Source: Synanceia verrucosa
Lineage: Eukaryota; Chordata; Actinopteri; Perciformes; Synanceiidae
Direction of reading: 5' to 3'
NCBI GenBank assembly: GCA_029721515.1
Contig: CM056567.1
Coordinates: forward strand, 9,759,507 to 9,823,506
DNA: 64,000 nt
Shown piece by piece: positions 52,061 to 64,000 of the stretch. Numbering within the stretch: the first letter of the stretch is position 1; each line of letters opens with the position of its first letter. The translations under genes and the position numbers were made by a program. The notes below the pieces were generated by a model. The model was not told the DNA's origin and did not search any database. It saw only the letters and a list, made by a program, of their open reading frames with translations.

Positions 52061-54379
52061 ATCTCCTCTCAGCATGCCATCACGTTTGTAAGTGTATGCT
52101 AATGGATGCTAATTCTTTTCCGCCACCGGAGGAGATGGATGAGAGTCGAGAGCGATCTCTATTTTTACTGTTTGTTCCTCTTGTCATTTGTCTCCCTCAG
52201 GGTGCTACAAAAAAAAAAAACAAATTACCATGATCAACTACTTTCCCACTGCGCTCCAGCAGAGAGTGAGCTTGTAGTTCTTTATAGATGACGCTGGAGA
52301 GGATGCTGGATGCTCGGTAATCCTCCATTTCTGGGAGCTACACAAGACTTTACTCTCTATGGAAAGAGTCTACTGTCTGCAGCTAATAAAGAGTTTCATT
52401 ACTGATATGCATATGGATATTATTAGGCAATTAATTAAAATGACACACCCATCTTAAGCACAATATGAAATATAGGAATGAAGCAAACACATTTGATTAA
52501 ATCTTTGACAGTTTCACTTGAGAACATAGTGAAAAAATATTACTTGATGTGAACAATGTTTTGCTGTTGTATAAAAAAAAAAAACGGAAGCATCTACAGC
52601 TAGAAATGTATGTTTTTCTGATAAATTACTCTATGCAAATTCAGACAAAAATAGACCTGCAGCCACCACTGATGAGCTAAACTTAACAAATTGGCTTTCC
52701 TAGATTCCAGAACAGAGTATATAGGCCTATACTGTATATACAAATGAACCTTGAGCTGAACTGATCAGTTGACGAATCAGTTAGTGAATTGACTGAAAAA
52801 GTTTGATGAAAAACCTAACGTTGACCAGATGACAAGCAGAAAACCACAGCACACAGGGATTGCTCTGTGTCTGTGTGAATTCACTACTGTACAGTCAAAT
52901 TTAAAACGGTTGCCACTGACGTCTGCTCCCACACACTCTATCCTTTATTAACACCTGAAAACACAAAATGCCCTTTTAACCCACAAAACCTTTCCAAACA
53001 CCCTCTTGTCCCTCCTCTCTTGCAGATTTAAAACCTTAACACTACTTCATCTACTTCTACTTCACTTAGTGATCTCCTGTTTTGATGATACAACAACATG
53101 TACATAATTTCCTCGTGTGACTGACGAAGATGATGCATAATTCCTGCACAGGATCACTTGCTATAATTATTACCTGATCAATTACATGGTTCACTTACTA
53201 GATCCCTGAAACATTTTAAGTTTGTAAATGATATTGTATCCATCAGTATCTGAATGAAATGACATATCTTTTATGAATTTCTTGTCAAAGTGTGCAGTAA
53301 AACCTCCAGCAGAGAGTGTTGATGTGTTGTTTAAGGTGGATTTTCTCCACCAGGTAAAGTTTCACCACACAGACCTCATGTTCGCCGTTCTGCTCTGTGC
53401 TGATCTGGAACTGAAGAAAGTGGCACAGCAGCTAAATTTAGAGTGGCCAGGTCACTCACACACACACACACACACAGGAGAGGATGCGGTTTATGGATGA
53501 ATGATGAGCAAAAAAAAAAAAAGAAGAGTTTGAGGAAAAGAGAAACTACAAAAATGTGAGATAATTAGATGAGTCATGTGGTCATCAGTAGGCTGAGAGA
53601 AAAATAATGAGAGACGAGGGAGAGGAGGAGACAAGAGAGTAAGCAAGGGAAAGTGAGCAAGAGTGAGGAAAAGGAATGAAAAGAGGAAGCGAGTGGGAGC
53701 CGACAGGTGGAGGAAGGAAAAGACAGATGGTAAAGACGGACACCAACTCATTTCCACCCATATTTTCAGCTTTGTTTTAATTTAATTTCAAGCAATATGA
53801 AGTAAGAAAGAAAGAAAAATTCACTTCCTGTGTTGAAGTGTTTTTAATATATTGTGATGACAAATGGGAGGATCTTCTTCTTCTTTTCTTTGTCTTTTGT
53901 GATAGACAAGTCAACATTTTGTGGTTTTGAACTGACTAAACTATTTCAAGACATCGCATTTTTTTAGGAAATTCTGATTTTAATTTTTTTCTATAATTAT
54001 TTTCAAACATTTTATACACTAATAATAACTAATTAAATGGGAAAATAAGATGGTTAATCAAAAATTATCATTAGTGGTAATTCCCAGAAAACAAGATGAC
54101 ACCTTCAAATTACTTCAAATTTACCGTCATATGAAAATTCTGACATGCAAGCAGTTAAATTCACTTCCTGACAGAGGGATGAGGAGGAGTGTGATGTCCT
54201 CATGGTAAACATATAATTGCCACTCACAGCATATACCTGCTAGCTGGATGAGGGTGGAGCCTGGCTGGGTGTACCGCCACTTGTGATTGGTTGCCCAGCA
54301 AGTCATGCTTGATAATTCTTCCATGAATTGTTAAAAAAAGAAAAAGTCCATATATCACTGTGGATTTGGAGCCGTTTGC

Positions 54380-54405
54380 TGATGTGAAACTGTAGTTTCA
54401 CATCA
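54380..54405. repeat. Perfect 12-bp inverted repeat (hairpin)
   Basis: tgatgtgaaact and agtttcacatca separated by two bases (gt). Confidence 0.9.
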
Positions 54406-55686
54406 ACCGCTGCTAGCATCAGCTAATGACAGACTGGCCGATGTGCTGAAGGGAACCCAGTCCACTGTGGGCAGAGACGCAGCAGCTGAGGCTAATCCAG
54501 GGATTCCTGAGGGCAGATATTCCAATCCAGCAGACAACCAAAACCGCCCGTTTTGGTGTTGTCTACACGTCCGCACGGAAAAGCTGTTGCAAACATTTCC
54601 AAGCAGGAAAGCAGCTATCTGCATAGCTTCAGAGCACATCACACCACTGTGAGGATGCAGAGTCAGTGTGCACCCCATGTGGCATCAGGTGAGCTGCTAA
54701 TCCGCCTGTCTTTTGGAAAGGCCGCTTCCTGGAGGTAATCCTCAATGTGTAGGAGGGGCAGTGATTATAATCTGCCTGCACTGTATTTGTGCACCGTGGG
54801 AAGGTGCTTAGCATCAGGAGGGAGACTTGAGATAGATGGGGAGAAGCCTAACAGAGCAGGACAGGCTTACATCAAATAACCATCACAGGCTTTCCGTCGT
54901 TGCTGTCAGACCAGTGGAGTCACTCAGTGATCAGACTGGTTGTACTGGGCAGCATTCACATCAGTGTGTGTCTACATTTAGCAATGTAGAGCAATTTACC
55001 CACATGTGAAAGGTTAAAGGGCACTGCTAAATCATGCAGTGGCCTGACAAAAACACATACAACGTCTTTTATGTTGGCACAACTAGCTATAAAATAAATA
55101 CGATCAGCTCAAAACTTTAATTAGTGATGTAGAAAACACACATTGACAATAAAGGTCAGCCCACCTGTTAGATTAAGTCTGCGAGGAAAATTTCTGTTTT
55201 GGTTTAATTCGGAGTGCCATGATGCATGAAGTTGCTGGGCACGCTAAATGAAAAGTAAATAGCATGTAGTCAATGTTTAACCCGGCTGAAAGTGATGAAG
55301 AACAATGACAAAATATAAAATGATGTTATTTCACGGCATTCCTCATGTCCTTCATCATCTATAAGCCATCAGCTTCATTACCTTGTCCAAGATGTCTAAA
55401 TTCGGGAAGATAGAGAAACATCCTTTGCTGAGCCTTAAATTCCAGAGAAGAATTTACTCTCCAAAAGCGAGGTGAACAGGAAGAAGTTCATCATCAGTCA
55501 ACCGTCACTGGGTCACTGGTGTGAAGTGAAGTGGGTGGTGGTGAGATGCAGTGATGTGGCTACACCCCTCAGTGAGGAAGGGCAAGGGATGAGAACAACA
55601 TGCCGGAAATGCCCATCATCCTCTGCTGTGGGGAAACTACCACAACACATCCAGTCTATCATTTAGGTCAGGACTATTATTGTGTC

Positions 55687-55712
55687 GTGTGTGTGTGTGT
55701 GTGTGTGTGTGT
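55687..55712. repeat. (GT)13 microsatellite
   Basis: Uninterrupted GT run. Confidence 0.93.
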
Positions 55713-58700
55713 CAGAACGTGTCAACACTCAGCACACACCTCAGAGGACTTGCAGGGGTCTCCGAGAGGTCAAGTGGGCGTTAGGCTAGCTGAGACTACA
55801 AAGCCGTTCACTCAACAACACCACGACCGATCTGACCCCACAGACACTGTGACAAACACGTCAGGGAGGGGTTGAAGTGTGTCCTTCTGTGTTATAAAAA
55901 AGACAGAATGTAACAGCTGTCTGGACCAGGACAGATGGGACTGGTGGGTACGGTTGGTCAGCAAAGGGAGGGGGAAAGTTGCCTACATACCACAAAAAGA
56001 GCACACACCGACACACCCCTGCAGCATCTTCTCTATCTGACTACAGAGCAGCTACATGCAGGCGTACAGTAATCTCATAATGGCTCCCCAGCAGCTGACT
56101 TGGACGCATCGATTCTGAACCAGCTGTTACAGGTCAAGAGAAACCAACACCGTACAAATGTGTGCGTCTCCCTGCATAATTGCGGACTTCCCACATTCAC
56201 GGCATGCCAGAAATTCCTTGCTGAGGGATGTGTGGGAATGACAGGGATTCCTTGAAGCTGAGGGAGTGGACAGGAATAGGGCGTCCATGACCTGGACCCC
56301 CTGACCTACATCCCGATCACAGACGCTCTGAAAAGCTTGGCTATTTAAGAGAAAACTTATTTTACTCAACCAGATGTCACTGTAGGATTTGATTTTCACA
56401 CATTTAAATAGATTTCACTCGAGCGAGCTTGGACGTTTTATTTTTCCATGGTCTAAAAGTTGTTTCAGAGGCATTATCTCCCTGTGATGGAAAACTCACT
56501 GTCATGAAAATCTAAAAATGGCTCAAAGGGCAACAGTGAACGGACTGTTCATTTGTGTTGCTACAACATAGTAATGTTTGAAACAATGGGTCCTTGATTT
56601 AAGACAGAGACACAAGCTACTGACAATTTTCCTGTTTAAAATGACAACTGCTGTCAGTCAGTACTGTCAGCTACAAACAAAGTTTTGTGAGGTCGTTAAA
56701 ATTGCAGATTCTGAATAAAAGACCCACTGACTTTTTTTAAAATAAGACCCCTATGAGATGGTCAGAACCATGCACCTGATAGCTGCAAATACAAGATACT
56801 GTGTTGTAATAAGTATTAAGTATGATAAATAAAAGCAACTAGAACATCAGACCGTTATTTAATTCTAAAATAACAGTCAAGTGAGCAATCACGGTCCAGG
56901 GGAGAGGTATTAGGAACGACTAATTACTGCTGATCTGGATGCATTTTTACAAGATTCAAAAAAATTTGGTACTACTGTCTGTCTACTGTCTGGTTGTGTT
57001 GAGCACATTCATTTTCCAGTCATTACAGACTTTTCCAACACCCGAGGCAATGTGAAAACATGAACCCTGTGTCTTTTGTGGTTCTGCTACATGGCTGTGG
57101 CTTCAATCCCAACGACTAAAAATTAGCTGAAGGTGACAGATGTGTGTGTGTGCGTGTGACTGACTGTGGAAACGCATGGACAACTTATTTTTGAAAAGTT
57201 TTCCATAAACACGGACCCATCTCAGGAAATGTTTGCGTCCCCATGCTGTAATATATACAACCTCCCTATGGGTGGTGCTGTAGAGCAGCCACACAAACAA
57301 AACAAGAGAGGAGAAGAAGAAATAGAGCATGTATACAGGTGTTATTGGTGGTGGGGTTACCGCATGTGCAATTTAAAGGGGATGTGCCATTTTTTTTTTT
57401 TTTTACAAATTGGACCTTATTTCTGGGAAACTAAAATACTTATTTGTGATGTTGTCACATACACATACATGCTTTGTTTTAGTTCAGGCACTGTGAAGGC
57501 CACATAGGTGGACACTAGCAGTCTGTTTACAGACTGAATTTTCTATAGTTATGGACCACTCCTGGTCCATAAAACAGAAAACAGAACTTCCCTTTTAAGG
57601 AGGAGGTGCGATTCAAGAAAGATCCGTAGAGGCTGTACACACGGAAACAACACAGTGATGTTTAGGGATTTATCACTCGGGGGGCAGTTTTAAAAATAAG
57701 TGTTTACAGGCTCCTGGAACCCCAGTTCAGTGTATACAAAACACTCATACAACAAAAAAAATCTCTTTGTGGACATAGTCTGATGCAGCTTGATTGTCTT
57801 TATAATTCTATTGCTATGTTGTCTTACTCATCTCCTCATTAGCCTGCTTTACTTTTAGCTATTGATCCTAATAAAGCAGCTTTGATTGGCTGAGGCACAG
57901 GAGGGTGTTGCCCAACTGGATGTTGAAGAAACAAGGGGGGCTGATCTGATTGGCTGTTGAGATCAGACACAGCTGTGCTGAGCTAACAGTGCACCTACTG
58001 TGGGTACAGCTGGCACTGGCTATGCTTCTGTATAAACACAAACAAAAGGGCAACTGGTCAACAAGAACGAACACAGGATCGAGGCCTAGTGTTTCATCTG
58101 GCTAATGAGCAACACGTACCCATATTTTATAGTGACTTGGCACAAGTTGCAGCTAAAATCTCCAAGATTTTCACAAATACATAAAAGTATATTTGCCATT
58201 CACATTCACATTGAGGAAGGAAAACCATTGTGATACACTAAAACTCTTTAAGGCAGAAGGAGGCAGATTTCACAACATATTTTACAGACTGACGCCTCTA
58301 AATTAGTGAGTGAAATCCTCCTCGCCACCACTGGAATGAGACCTCTGGCTGGCCGTCTGGTCCCATCCAAAAGAGACACTGTGGACTAGAAGAGGCCATT
58401 TTTGAGAGAGATTTCTCAGTGTTACTTACTTCATGCTGCACTAAAAGTCCATCTATGAAAACGGGGTATCATTACGTAGAAACACAGAGCTGACAGAAAG
58501 TGACAAACCAGCACAGCCTGGGTGTTTCTTTCCAATCCACTCCACTCAGACTCACCATGTCCTCCCCCCATTTTCCTCTTTTTGTCCCCAAATCTGAGTT
58601 TTTGGTCTAGGAGAAAGAGCGCACCATCTTTCCTTTACCTCTTTCTGTTCTCTCCATCCGTCCCAGACCTCTAATAGCAGGGTAGGCTAACTGAGCAAGA

Positions 58701-60611
58701 AACAGGCCAGGGTTACCCCAGCGACCCAAACACAGCAGGGGAGGAACGAAGAGGGAGGAAAGAAAGACAGTGTGAGAGGAGAGAGAGAGGAAAAAAGAGG
58801 GCCTGTTATTGGAGCCAAGAGTTCATTTGTCCGGGTCTTTTAATGCCACATGATATTATTCTGACAAACCATGATGAGACAAAGAAATAATTTTATTTAT
58901 TAAAAACCTGATACTACTATTATAGAAAAAGGAAAACAACCATTGTATTTGATCTTTTCTCTAGCACCATAGATACCTCCACACTTCCATTCTGTCACCA
59001 CTGAGAGCAACATGCAGTGAACTGTTGGACACTGTAGTGTTGTTTTCAGCTGCTGACTCCTGCTGCACTTCATGGTCAACAGCCAACTGTCTGCTGCAGG
59101 CCTTTTTCTGCTTCAGCTAGTCCAATGTGCAGGGATACGCCATCTGGAGGCGACTATGAAATGAAATTTTGTGGTGCAATTTATTACCGAGGATTTACAC
59201 AAATTCAATTCAAGAGCAGCACTACATTTTGACACAACTGCCAGGGAGACAGAAACAGTGATGGAAAAGCTCCCAACATTCTGCATTGCAAAGGACTCTT
59301 CTTCAGCACATCTGTCAAGGTCTAAAGGCATTAACATTATTACATAACAGCACTCCCCCCTCCTCCTCTTGCAACCCACTCTCCAGCTGTCCAGTCAGAC
59401 CAGTGGCTGAGGAGACCAGGTCAACAGATGGACAGGTCTAATCCCCTGCCCTCTAAACCAGGAAGTGATAACTGGCAAGCACCAGGAAGCTTAGGAAAAA
59501 AAACTACTGACAGTAGTGTGCAGGCCAAACATTTATAAAGAAGCCAAGCATTGTTGAGATATGACTGCATTTATGTTTCTGTCTTCATCTTTATGTGTTC
59601 AGGACTGTAAGACACCAGAGCCATCTGCCATCTTTATATCTACTGATGGTTTTTCAAGGTGACACTGCTGATAGCTTCAGACTAAAACTACTGAAAGTCA
59701 ATCATTTGTGCATCACCTTTTCAGAGTAGAAAAGCCTAGGCCATGAAATAGAAATGCCCACTAAAGCACAGGAGAGTAATCATGTTAAATATCAACGTGG
59801 TTATGTGTACCCTCAAAATCACGTCAAACAGAAGCAGCAATGAGTAGCAGATATCAACCCTTTTATATGAGGGAATAAACCAGGGAACAGGGCGATGTGT
59901 CCTCACACATTTTATTCAGAGTTATAATATTGAAATTAAAAAAAACATTCTAGTGTGTTAAAAATCCACACAGACAGCTTAACCTGCACTGATTTCATGT
60001 AGTTTTGATGTTGTGCAACTTGCGCTATTATTTATGTCAAGGTCACCATCTGCATCGATGGTCGCTCCCCTCCCTCTCAAAGCAAGTTGTCCTCATACTC
60101 CCCTTTTATCTAGAAAACTCCCCTGACCAGTGACCACATTAACAAAAACAACAGGAAGATCAAGTGTGTGTGTGTGAGAAGAAAGGTCAGTTTAGGATGA
60201 GGCAATGGCAAAATGGGTGAATGACCTAAACCATAATGGAGAGGACAGCAGCAACAACTGGACATATCAGATCTAAAACCAAATAATAAGAGGGAAAAAT
60301 GGAGAGCCTGCTGTCGCTACGGAGACGGGTGGCCAATCACAGGCTGAGGAACATGGGGAGGAGAGGGAAGAGATGGAGGGACGGGGAGTCAGGGAGGTGT
60401 GAGAAACACAGTGACAATGACCTGTCTTTGTAAGTGGGAACACTGAAATATTAAATTGTGTGCGTGCATGTGTGGCTATATTATTTCTGCTGTAATAACA
60501 AAAAAAAACAAACCCTCACTCCTCTTCCACCATCACCACGAACAAACACAGACATGATGAGGATGGAAAAAACAACAGCTGAATGAGTGAATCACTGTGT
60601 GTTTGTTTTAC

Positions 60612-60662
60612 CTGCTATCTGACTGGATACATCTCCTTTTGGCTCTTTAGGGAGGGATCCAT
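60612..60662 (-). CDS. trio: Candidate additional 5' exon of trio
   Basis: 51 bases with a good acceptor (gtgtgtgttcctacag) and donor (AGCAG|gtaaaa). Its 3' phase fits exon 50320-50394 exactly: GSLPKEPKGDVSSQIA then the split Gly before FRRYEE. Symmetrical phase, so it could be skipped or included in frame. I do not recognise this peptide in human TRIO, so it may be a fish-specific or alternative N-terminus. Confidence 0.4.
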
Positions 60663-60975
60663 CTGTAGGAACACACACAAAATATATTACTCACACCGAA
60701 ATAGAGCCGATTTCACTTGCTGTTCTGAGTCAAAAGCGACAGAGAGGAGGATGAATAGGAAATACGCAACAAGCCAACTCTGTGAAATAATTTTTATGAC
60801 AATGCGGTCAGTGGTCCAATAACAGGACATAGATGTCTGCACTATGGCAATCCAACCAATAGCTGTTAAGGCATTTCACTCCAAACCATAAAAAACACAG
60901 ACTGTCAGGTTGACATTGCCATCAGTGGAAGGGAAAAAGGGAGGCTGTTATTAACTGCTGTTGTTATCTAAATAT

Positions 60976-61153
60976 GTTGTTGTGGTCCTTTCTGGCTGCT
61001 CCCTTCCGGGGTCGCCACAGCGGATGGTCCGCTTGTAGACTCGGCGCAACCCTCGCCCATTTTGGTAGCCGGGACTGGGAGGGAGTTGAACACGGGTTCC
61101 CCAGGCTGATGGCATGTGCAATCATCCACTGCGCTACCGGCCGGGTGCTATTA
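60976..61153 (-). mobile_element. tRNA-derived SINE, second copy, with perfect 12-bp target-site duplication
   Basis: 178 bp, inverted relative to the 46004-46197 copy: on - it begins gcacccggccggtagcgcag and ends ccggaagggagcagccagaa. Flanked by ttatctaaatat at 60964-60975 and 61154-61165, identical. Confidence 0.9.
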
Positions 61154-61748
61154 TTATCTAAATATAAGCTTAAGCATAAGTATTAACATCACAGGAAACA
61201 AGAAACAGTCCTTATTTCCAGAATATGAGCACTGGTGCGAGAAAAAGATACCGCCTCTCGTCTCAATCACAGTTCTTCACTTATAATTATTACACCAACA
61301 TGCCACCAATCTGTACGTCCTCTATTACTGGACCAGTGCATGCAGAAGTCACCTTCTCATCACCCTACACCTCATGACCAAGGCCCACTAGTTTCTCAGC
61401 CGATGCAACAATCAGCCCATTGATCGAGTCTATAACTTGAGTGTGAGAGAGGCTGCTGCTGTGACTGAGGGGAGGATATGGTCAGTGTCATGTGCTGTCA
61501 ACATGTAAACAGCCTGGGCGCTGGACTGGCTGACTCAGTGACACATGCTCCCTCTGTTCTGACTCAGGCTTACTCTGTCCCGTTTAACCTCACTGACGGC
61601 TGCATTAAGGCAGAGAGAAGCTGGCGGTTGTACTGAAGAGCTGTACTGTCAGATATCTAACAACATGGTTTTAATTTAACACAAGGCCTAACAAGGTGTA
61701 GGACATGAGTGATACACTGCAAATTACACAAAAAGAGGTTTTGATTGC

Positions 61749-61751
<3 letters not shown>

Positions 61752-61781
<30 letters not shown>
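61752..61781. repeat. (GT)15 microsatellite
   Basis: Uninterrupted GT run. Confidence 0.93.
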
Positions 61782-61782
<1 letters not shown>

Positions 61783-63567
61783 CTCTCGACTGATGAAAAA
61801 GAGTGAGGTGGCTCACTCCTTAACGACTCCCATCATCATTTTGGATGTAGCAGCCATTCTTTCCTGAACTCTGTCTGTGAATTTCTGGACTGCTATTACA
61901 GAACCGCACTGAAAGCAGCACTGAAACCAAATCTTTAATTTTCAATTGACTCTATGACAGAAAACAATAACCCTCTGATCTGACTTATGTCACGCTCATG
62001 TCAGATTAGATGGATGGATGGGAAAGATTCCCACTCAAAAGAAGGAAGACTACAGAGTAGATCAATGTATTTAAAGGCTTATACGATTCCAAGACATAAC
62101 ACAGTGTTTTTTTAATACTAATAATCATCATCGTTATCATCACTATGAACACAAGGTTAATGGTAGAAGTAGTGCATGATGAGCACTACATACAAGTGGG
62201 AAATTTTGATTTTTTAAAGTTTAATTACAGTTACTACAGTATGACAGCAAGGCTGTTAAATGGGGGACAGCAGGGAATATAAAGCTTCTTATGCAATAGA
62301 CCATGACCTCTGACCCTCAGAGGCAATGTTTCCCTGTGAGGACCAATATGCCTGCATCACATTTGCTCACCCTGCTGTTTTATAAAATCAGCCTTTATCA
62401 TAAAAAAAAACTCTCTATGTGGCAACTGTTTCCCTTATAATGGCTGCTAAAGTAAACTACCTTACTGCACAGCTATGACAATATTTTACTGGTGGAAATT
62501 TCAATCAATTAACATATAGCAGCATATTGTGCATGCAACTGCACATGAGCAAACTCTTGATGGCAACAACTCCCAATGCCAAGGGGCTCATATGGTCATA
62601 AAAAAGCCCAGACACACATGAACAAAAGGCAGAAGAGAAGCACAAAGACCTCAGGGTCTTTCTCTAAAGCTGTTTACCTGGGACAACTTAACAGAGAATG
62701 ACTGTGATGAAGGAGAAGAGGAAAAAGAAGGGAAGCAAGAGAAAGACCAAACACCAACATGCTTCACATATTTGTAATGCCAAAGATGTCCACTTAAGCC
62801 GCAGTGTGCAACAACCTAATGGCAGACTACAGTCGTGGTTGCCCACATCTTATCACAATCTAAACAGTAAGAGTTGTAACTGTGCCAGAAGTCAAACACA
62901 CATGGACAAAAAAACCACACACACTGTATGTGTGTGTGTAAAAACACACGCAGCTTGTGGCCGTTGAAGCACACAAACACTGGGTCAGACCATAGTAGGA
63001 TAAGACCACCGCTAAAAACGTCAGCCAAGATATTTGGAAACAGCTAAACAGATCACACACCTAACCGCAAGTGAGGAAATGACAAAGCAAAAAAAATAAA
63101 TAAAAATGCTACAATCCCATAAACCATCCGCACTCCCATTGCTCTGAAACATGCAAACACTGTCAGATACAGTGAACTCACCTAGACCTCAGTCTCGCTG
63201 AACACTGACTACACTGTATCCTAAACTGAGCTCCCCTCAGCAGACAGCTCTCTCTTGTCCCGACACACACTGCTTCTGTCTCCGAGCCCACATTAACACA
63301 AGACCACCCTTTCTGTGGGCCCCTGCCTTTCCCTTCTCGGCAGGCACACTCATCGTTTGACTCATACACAAAAAGGAAAGACCCCCTTTCATTTAAACAT
63401 ACCTATTGTCTGGCTCACGCCGACTAAAATGAGGCACGAGGCACTAAAACAATGAGCAATGCCCTGCTGTCAAAGCTGTCTTGAGTGTAGTGGCAGATAC
63501 TGCTGCAGGGGTTTAGCAAACATTTAAATGTCAAGGACCATGGACAACACATTTAACAAGATACTAC

Positions 63568-63609
63568 CTGAGGGATCGCCCGTCTGAGTGGATGTTAGTC
63601 GCCGAGATA
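63568..63609 (-). CDS. trio: Candidate second 5' exon of trio
   Basis: 42 bases with acceptor ttttcactcccatcag and a weaker donor TCAG|gtagta. Its phase is compatible with the candidate exon at 60612-60662, giving RRLTSTQTGDPS, a split Asp, then GSLPKEPKG. Short and unsupported by a known homolog, so chance is possible. Confidence 0.25.
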
Positions 63610-64000
63610 CTGATGGGAGTGAAAATTTAGGACATAGGACGTCAACCTGTGAAACTCATAGTGAAGTGGAAGGTAACGCTAAACTTCAGGTAACAATGAA
63701 AGAGTTTTGTGTTCACTGCTGCGGTATTTATGCACTGTACTTCCCAGAGATAACCTCTTAGTGAAACTTTGACGTTGCTTTCTGCTGATTACTACAGAAG
63801 CCTGGTGTTCTGCAGCTGGTGCTCCTTTCTTTGCTAATGCAGCCACCAGCAGCACTCTGCCAAATATGTGTTATTATAGAGGTAGAGATGGTGCAGGAGG
63901 ACAACGGTAGTCAACTCAAAAACATAAAAACTTAACACTTCCCTTTAACCACATCTAAAGTTCATGATATCCTTGGACAAGCAGCTATAATGCTGTAATA
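63610..64000 (-). other. Right edge, non-coding
   Basis: No exon, promoter or repeat recognised; the start of trio must lie further right or be an unrecognised exon. Confidence 0.5.

Larger units (their letters stand above)
50395..60611 (-). other. Long 5' trio intron
   Basis: 10.2 kb without a recognisable exon on either strand. Holds microsatellites (50608-50628, 52001-52059, 53458-53477, 55687-55712), a hairpin at 54380-54405 and T/A homopolymers. Frames in this stretch resemble no protein I know. Confidence 0.6.
60663..63567 (-). other. 5' intron DNA of trio
   Basis: Non-coding; holds a SINE (60976-61153) and a (GT)n run (61752-61781). No exon recognised. Confidence 0.5.

Noticed and set aside
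63178..63369. Open frame with a donor-like end (AGGTCTAG|gtgagt) considered as trio exon 1
   Set aside because: Translation is not TRIO-like, and its phase does not fit the next candidate exon in the same frame.
1..64000. CRISPR arrays, operons, rRNA or true tRNA genes
   Set aside because: None present; the only tRNA-like segments are SINE heads without intact cloverleaf-forming sequence.

Overview
The window is a piece of a ray-finned fish (teleost, probably percomorph) nuclear genome. The evidence is GT-AG spliced vertebrate genes, long AT-rich introns, many (CA/GT)n microsatellites, tRNA-derived fish SINEs with target-site duplications, and small Tc1/mariner- and hAT-like elements. There are no bacterial or viral genes.

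Two protein-coding genes converge tail to tail. On the + strand, 402-5919 holds the last nine coding exons of a GRB10-type adaptor (PH, BPS and SH2 domains; 312 codons to the stop). Its first half, including the RA domain, lies left of the window. It is followed by about 4 kb of probable 3' UTR. On the - strand, 50394 down to 12885 holds an almost complete TRIO gene. I joined 60 coding exons whose phases all agree, giving an open frame of about 3,053 codons (human TRIO is about 3,100). Order from N to C: CRAL-TRIO/Sec14 domain, spectrin repeats, DH1-PH1 (Rac/RhoG-type GEF), SH3, basic/serine linker, DH2-PH2 (RhoA-type GEF), proline-rich linker, SH3, Ig-like domain, Ser/Thr kinase. The SH3-2/Ig/kinase end and the linker sequence fit TRIO rather than KALRN. 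Two small phase-compatible exons further right (60612-60662, 63568-63609) may extend the N-terminus; the true first exon is then beyond 64000.

Regions: 1-5919 grb10; 5920-12884 3' UTRs and intergenic DNA with a degenerate tandem repeat; 12885-17577 kinase, Ig and SH3-2 exons; 17578-18427 linker; 18516-21582 PH2/DH2; 21986-25312 linker exons; 25441-25684 SH3-1; 25771-30683 DH1-PH1; 30784-43498 spectrin repeats; 43620-50394 CRAL-TRIO; 50395-64000 5' introns.

The points most worth a second look are: the DH2 (RhoA-GEF) core motif is altered (LIKPVQR became LNEPVSR) while DH1 is intact; UG and CA repeats sit at the splice sites of a reading-frame-neutral exon pair; perfect RFX X-box palindromes lie in the introns on both sides of exon 10; and a tRNA-derived SINE sits about 30 bp from a CRAL-TRIO splice donor. 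GRB10 adaptors dampen or modulate receptor tyrosine kinase signalling, and TRIO links receptors to Rac/Rho and actin. Their adjacency here is a matter of location; nothing in the sequence shows a joint function.
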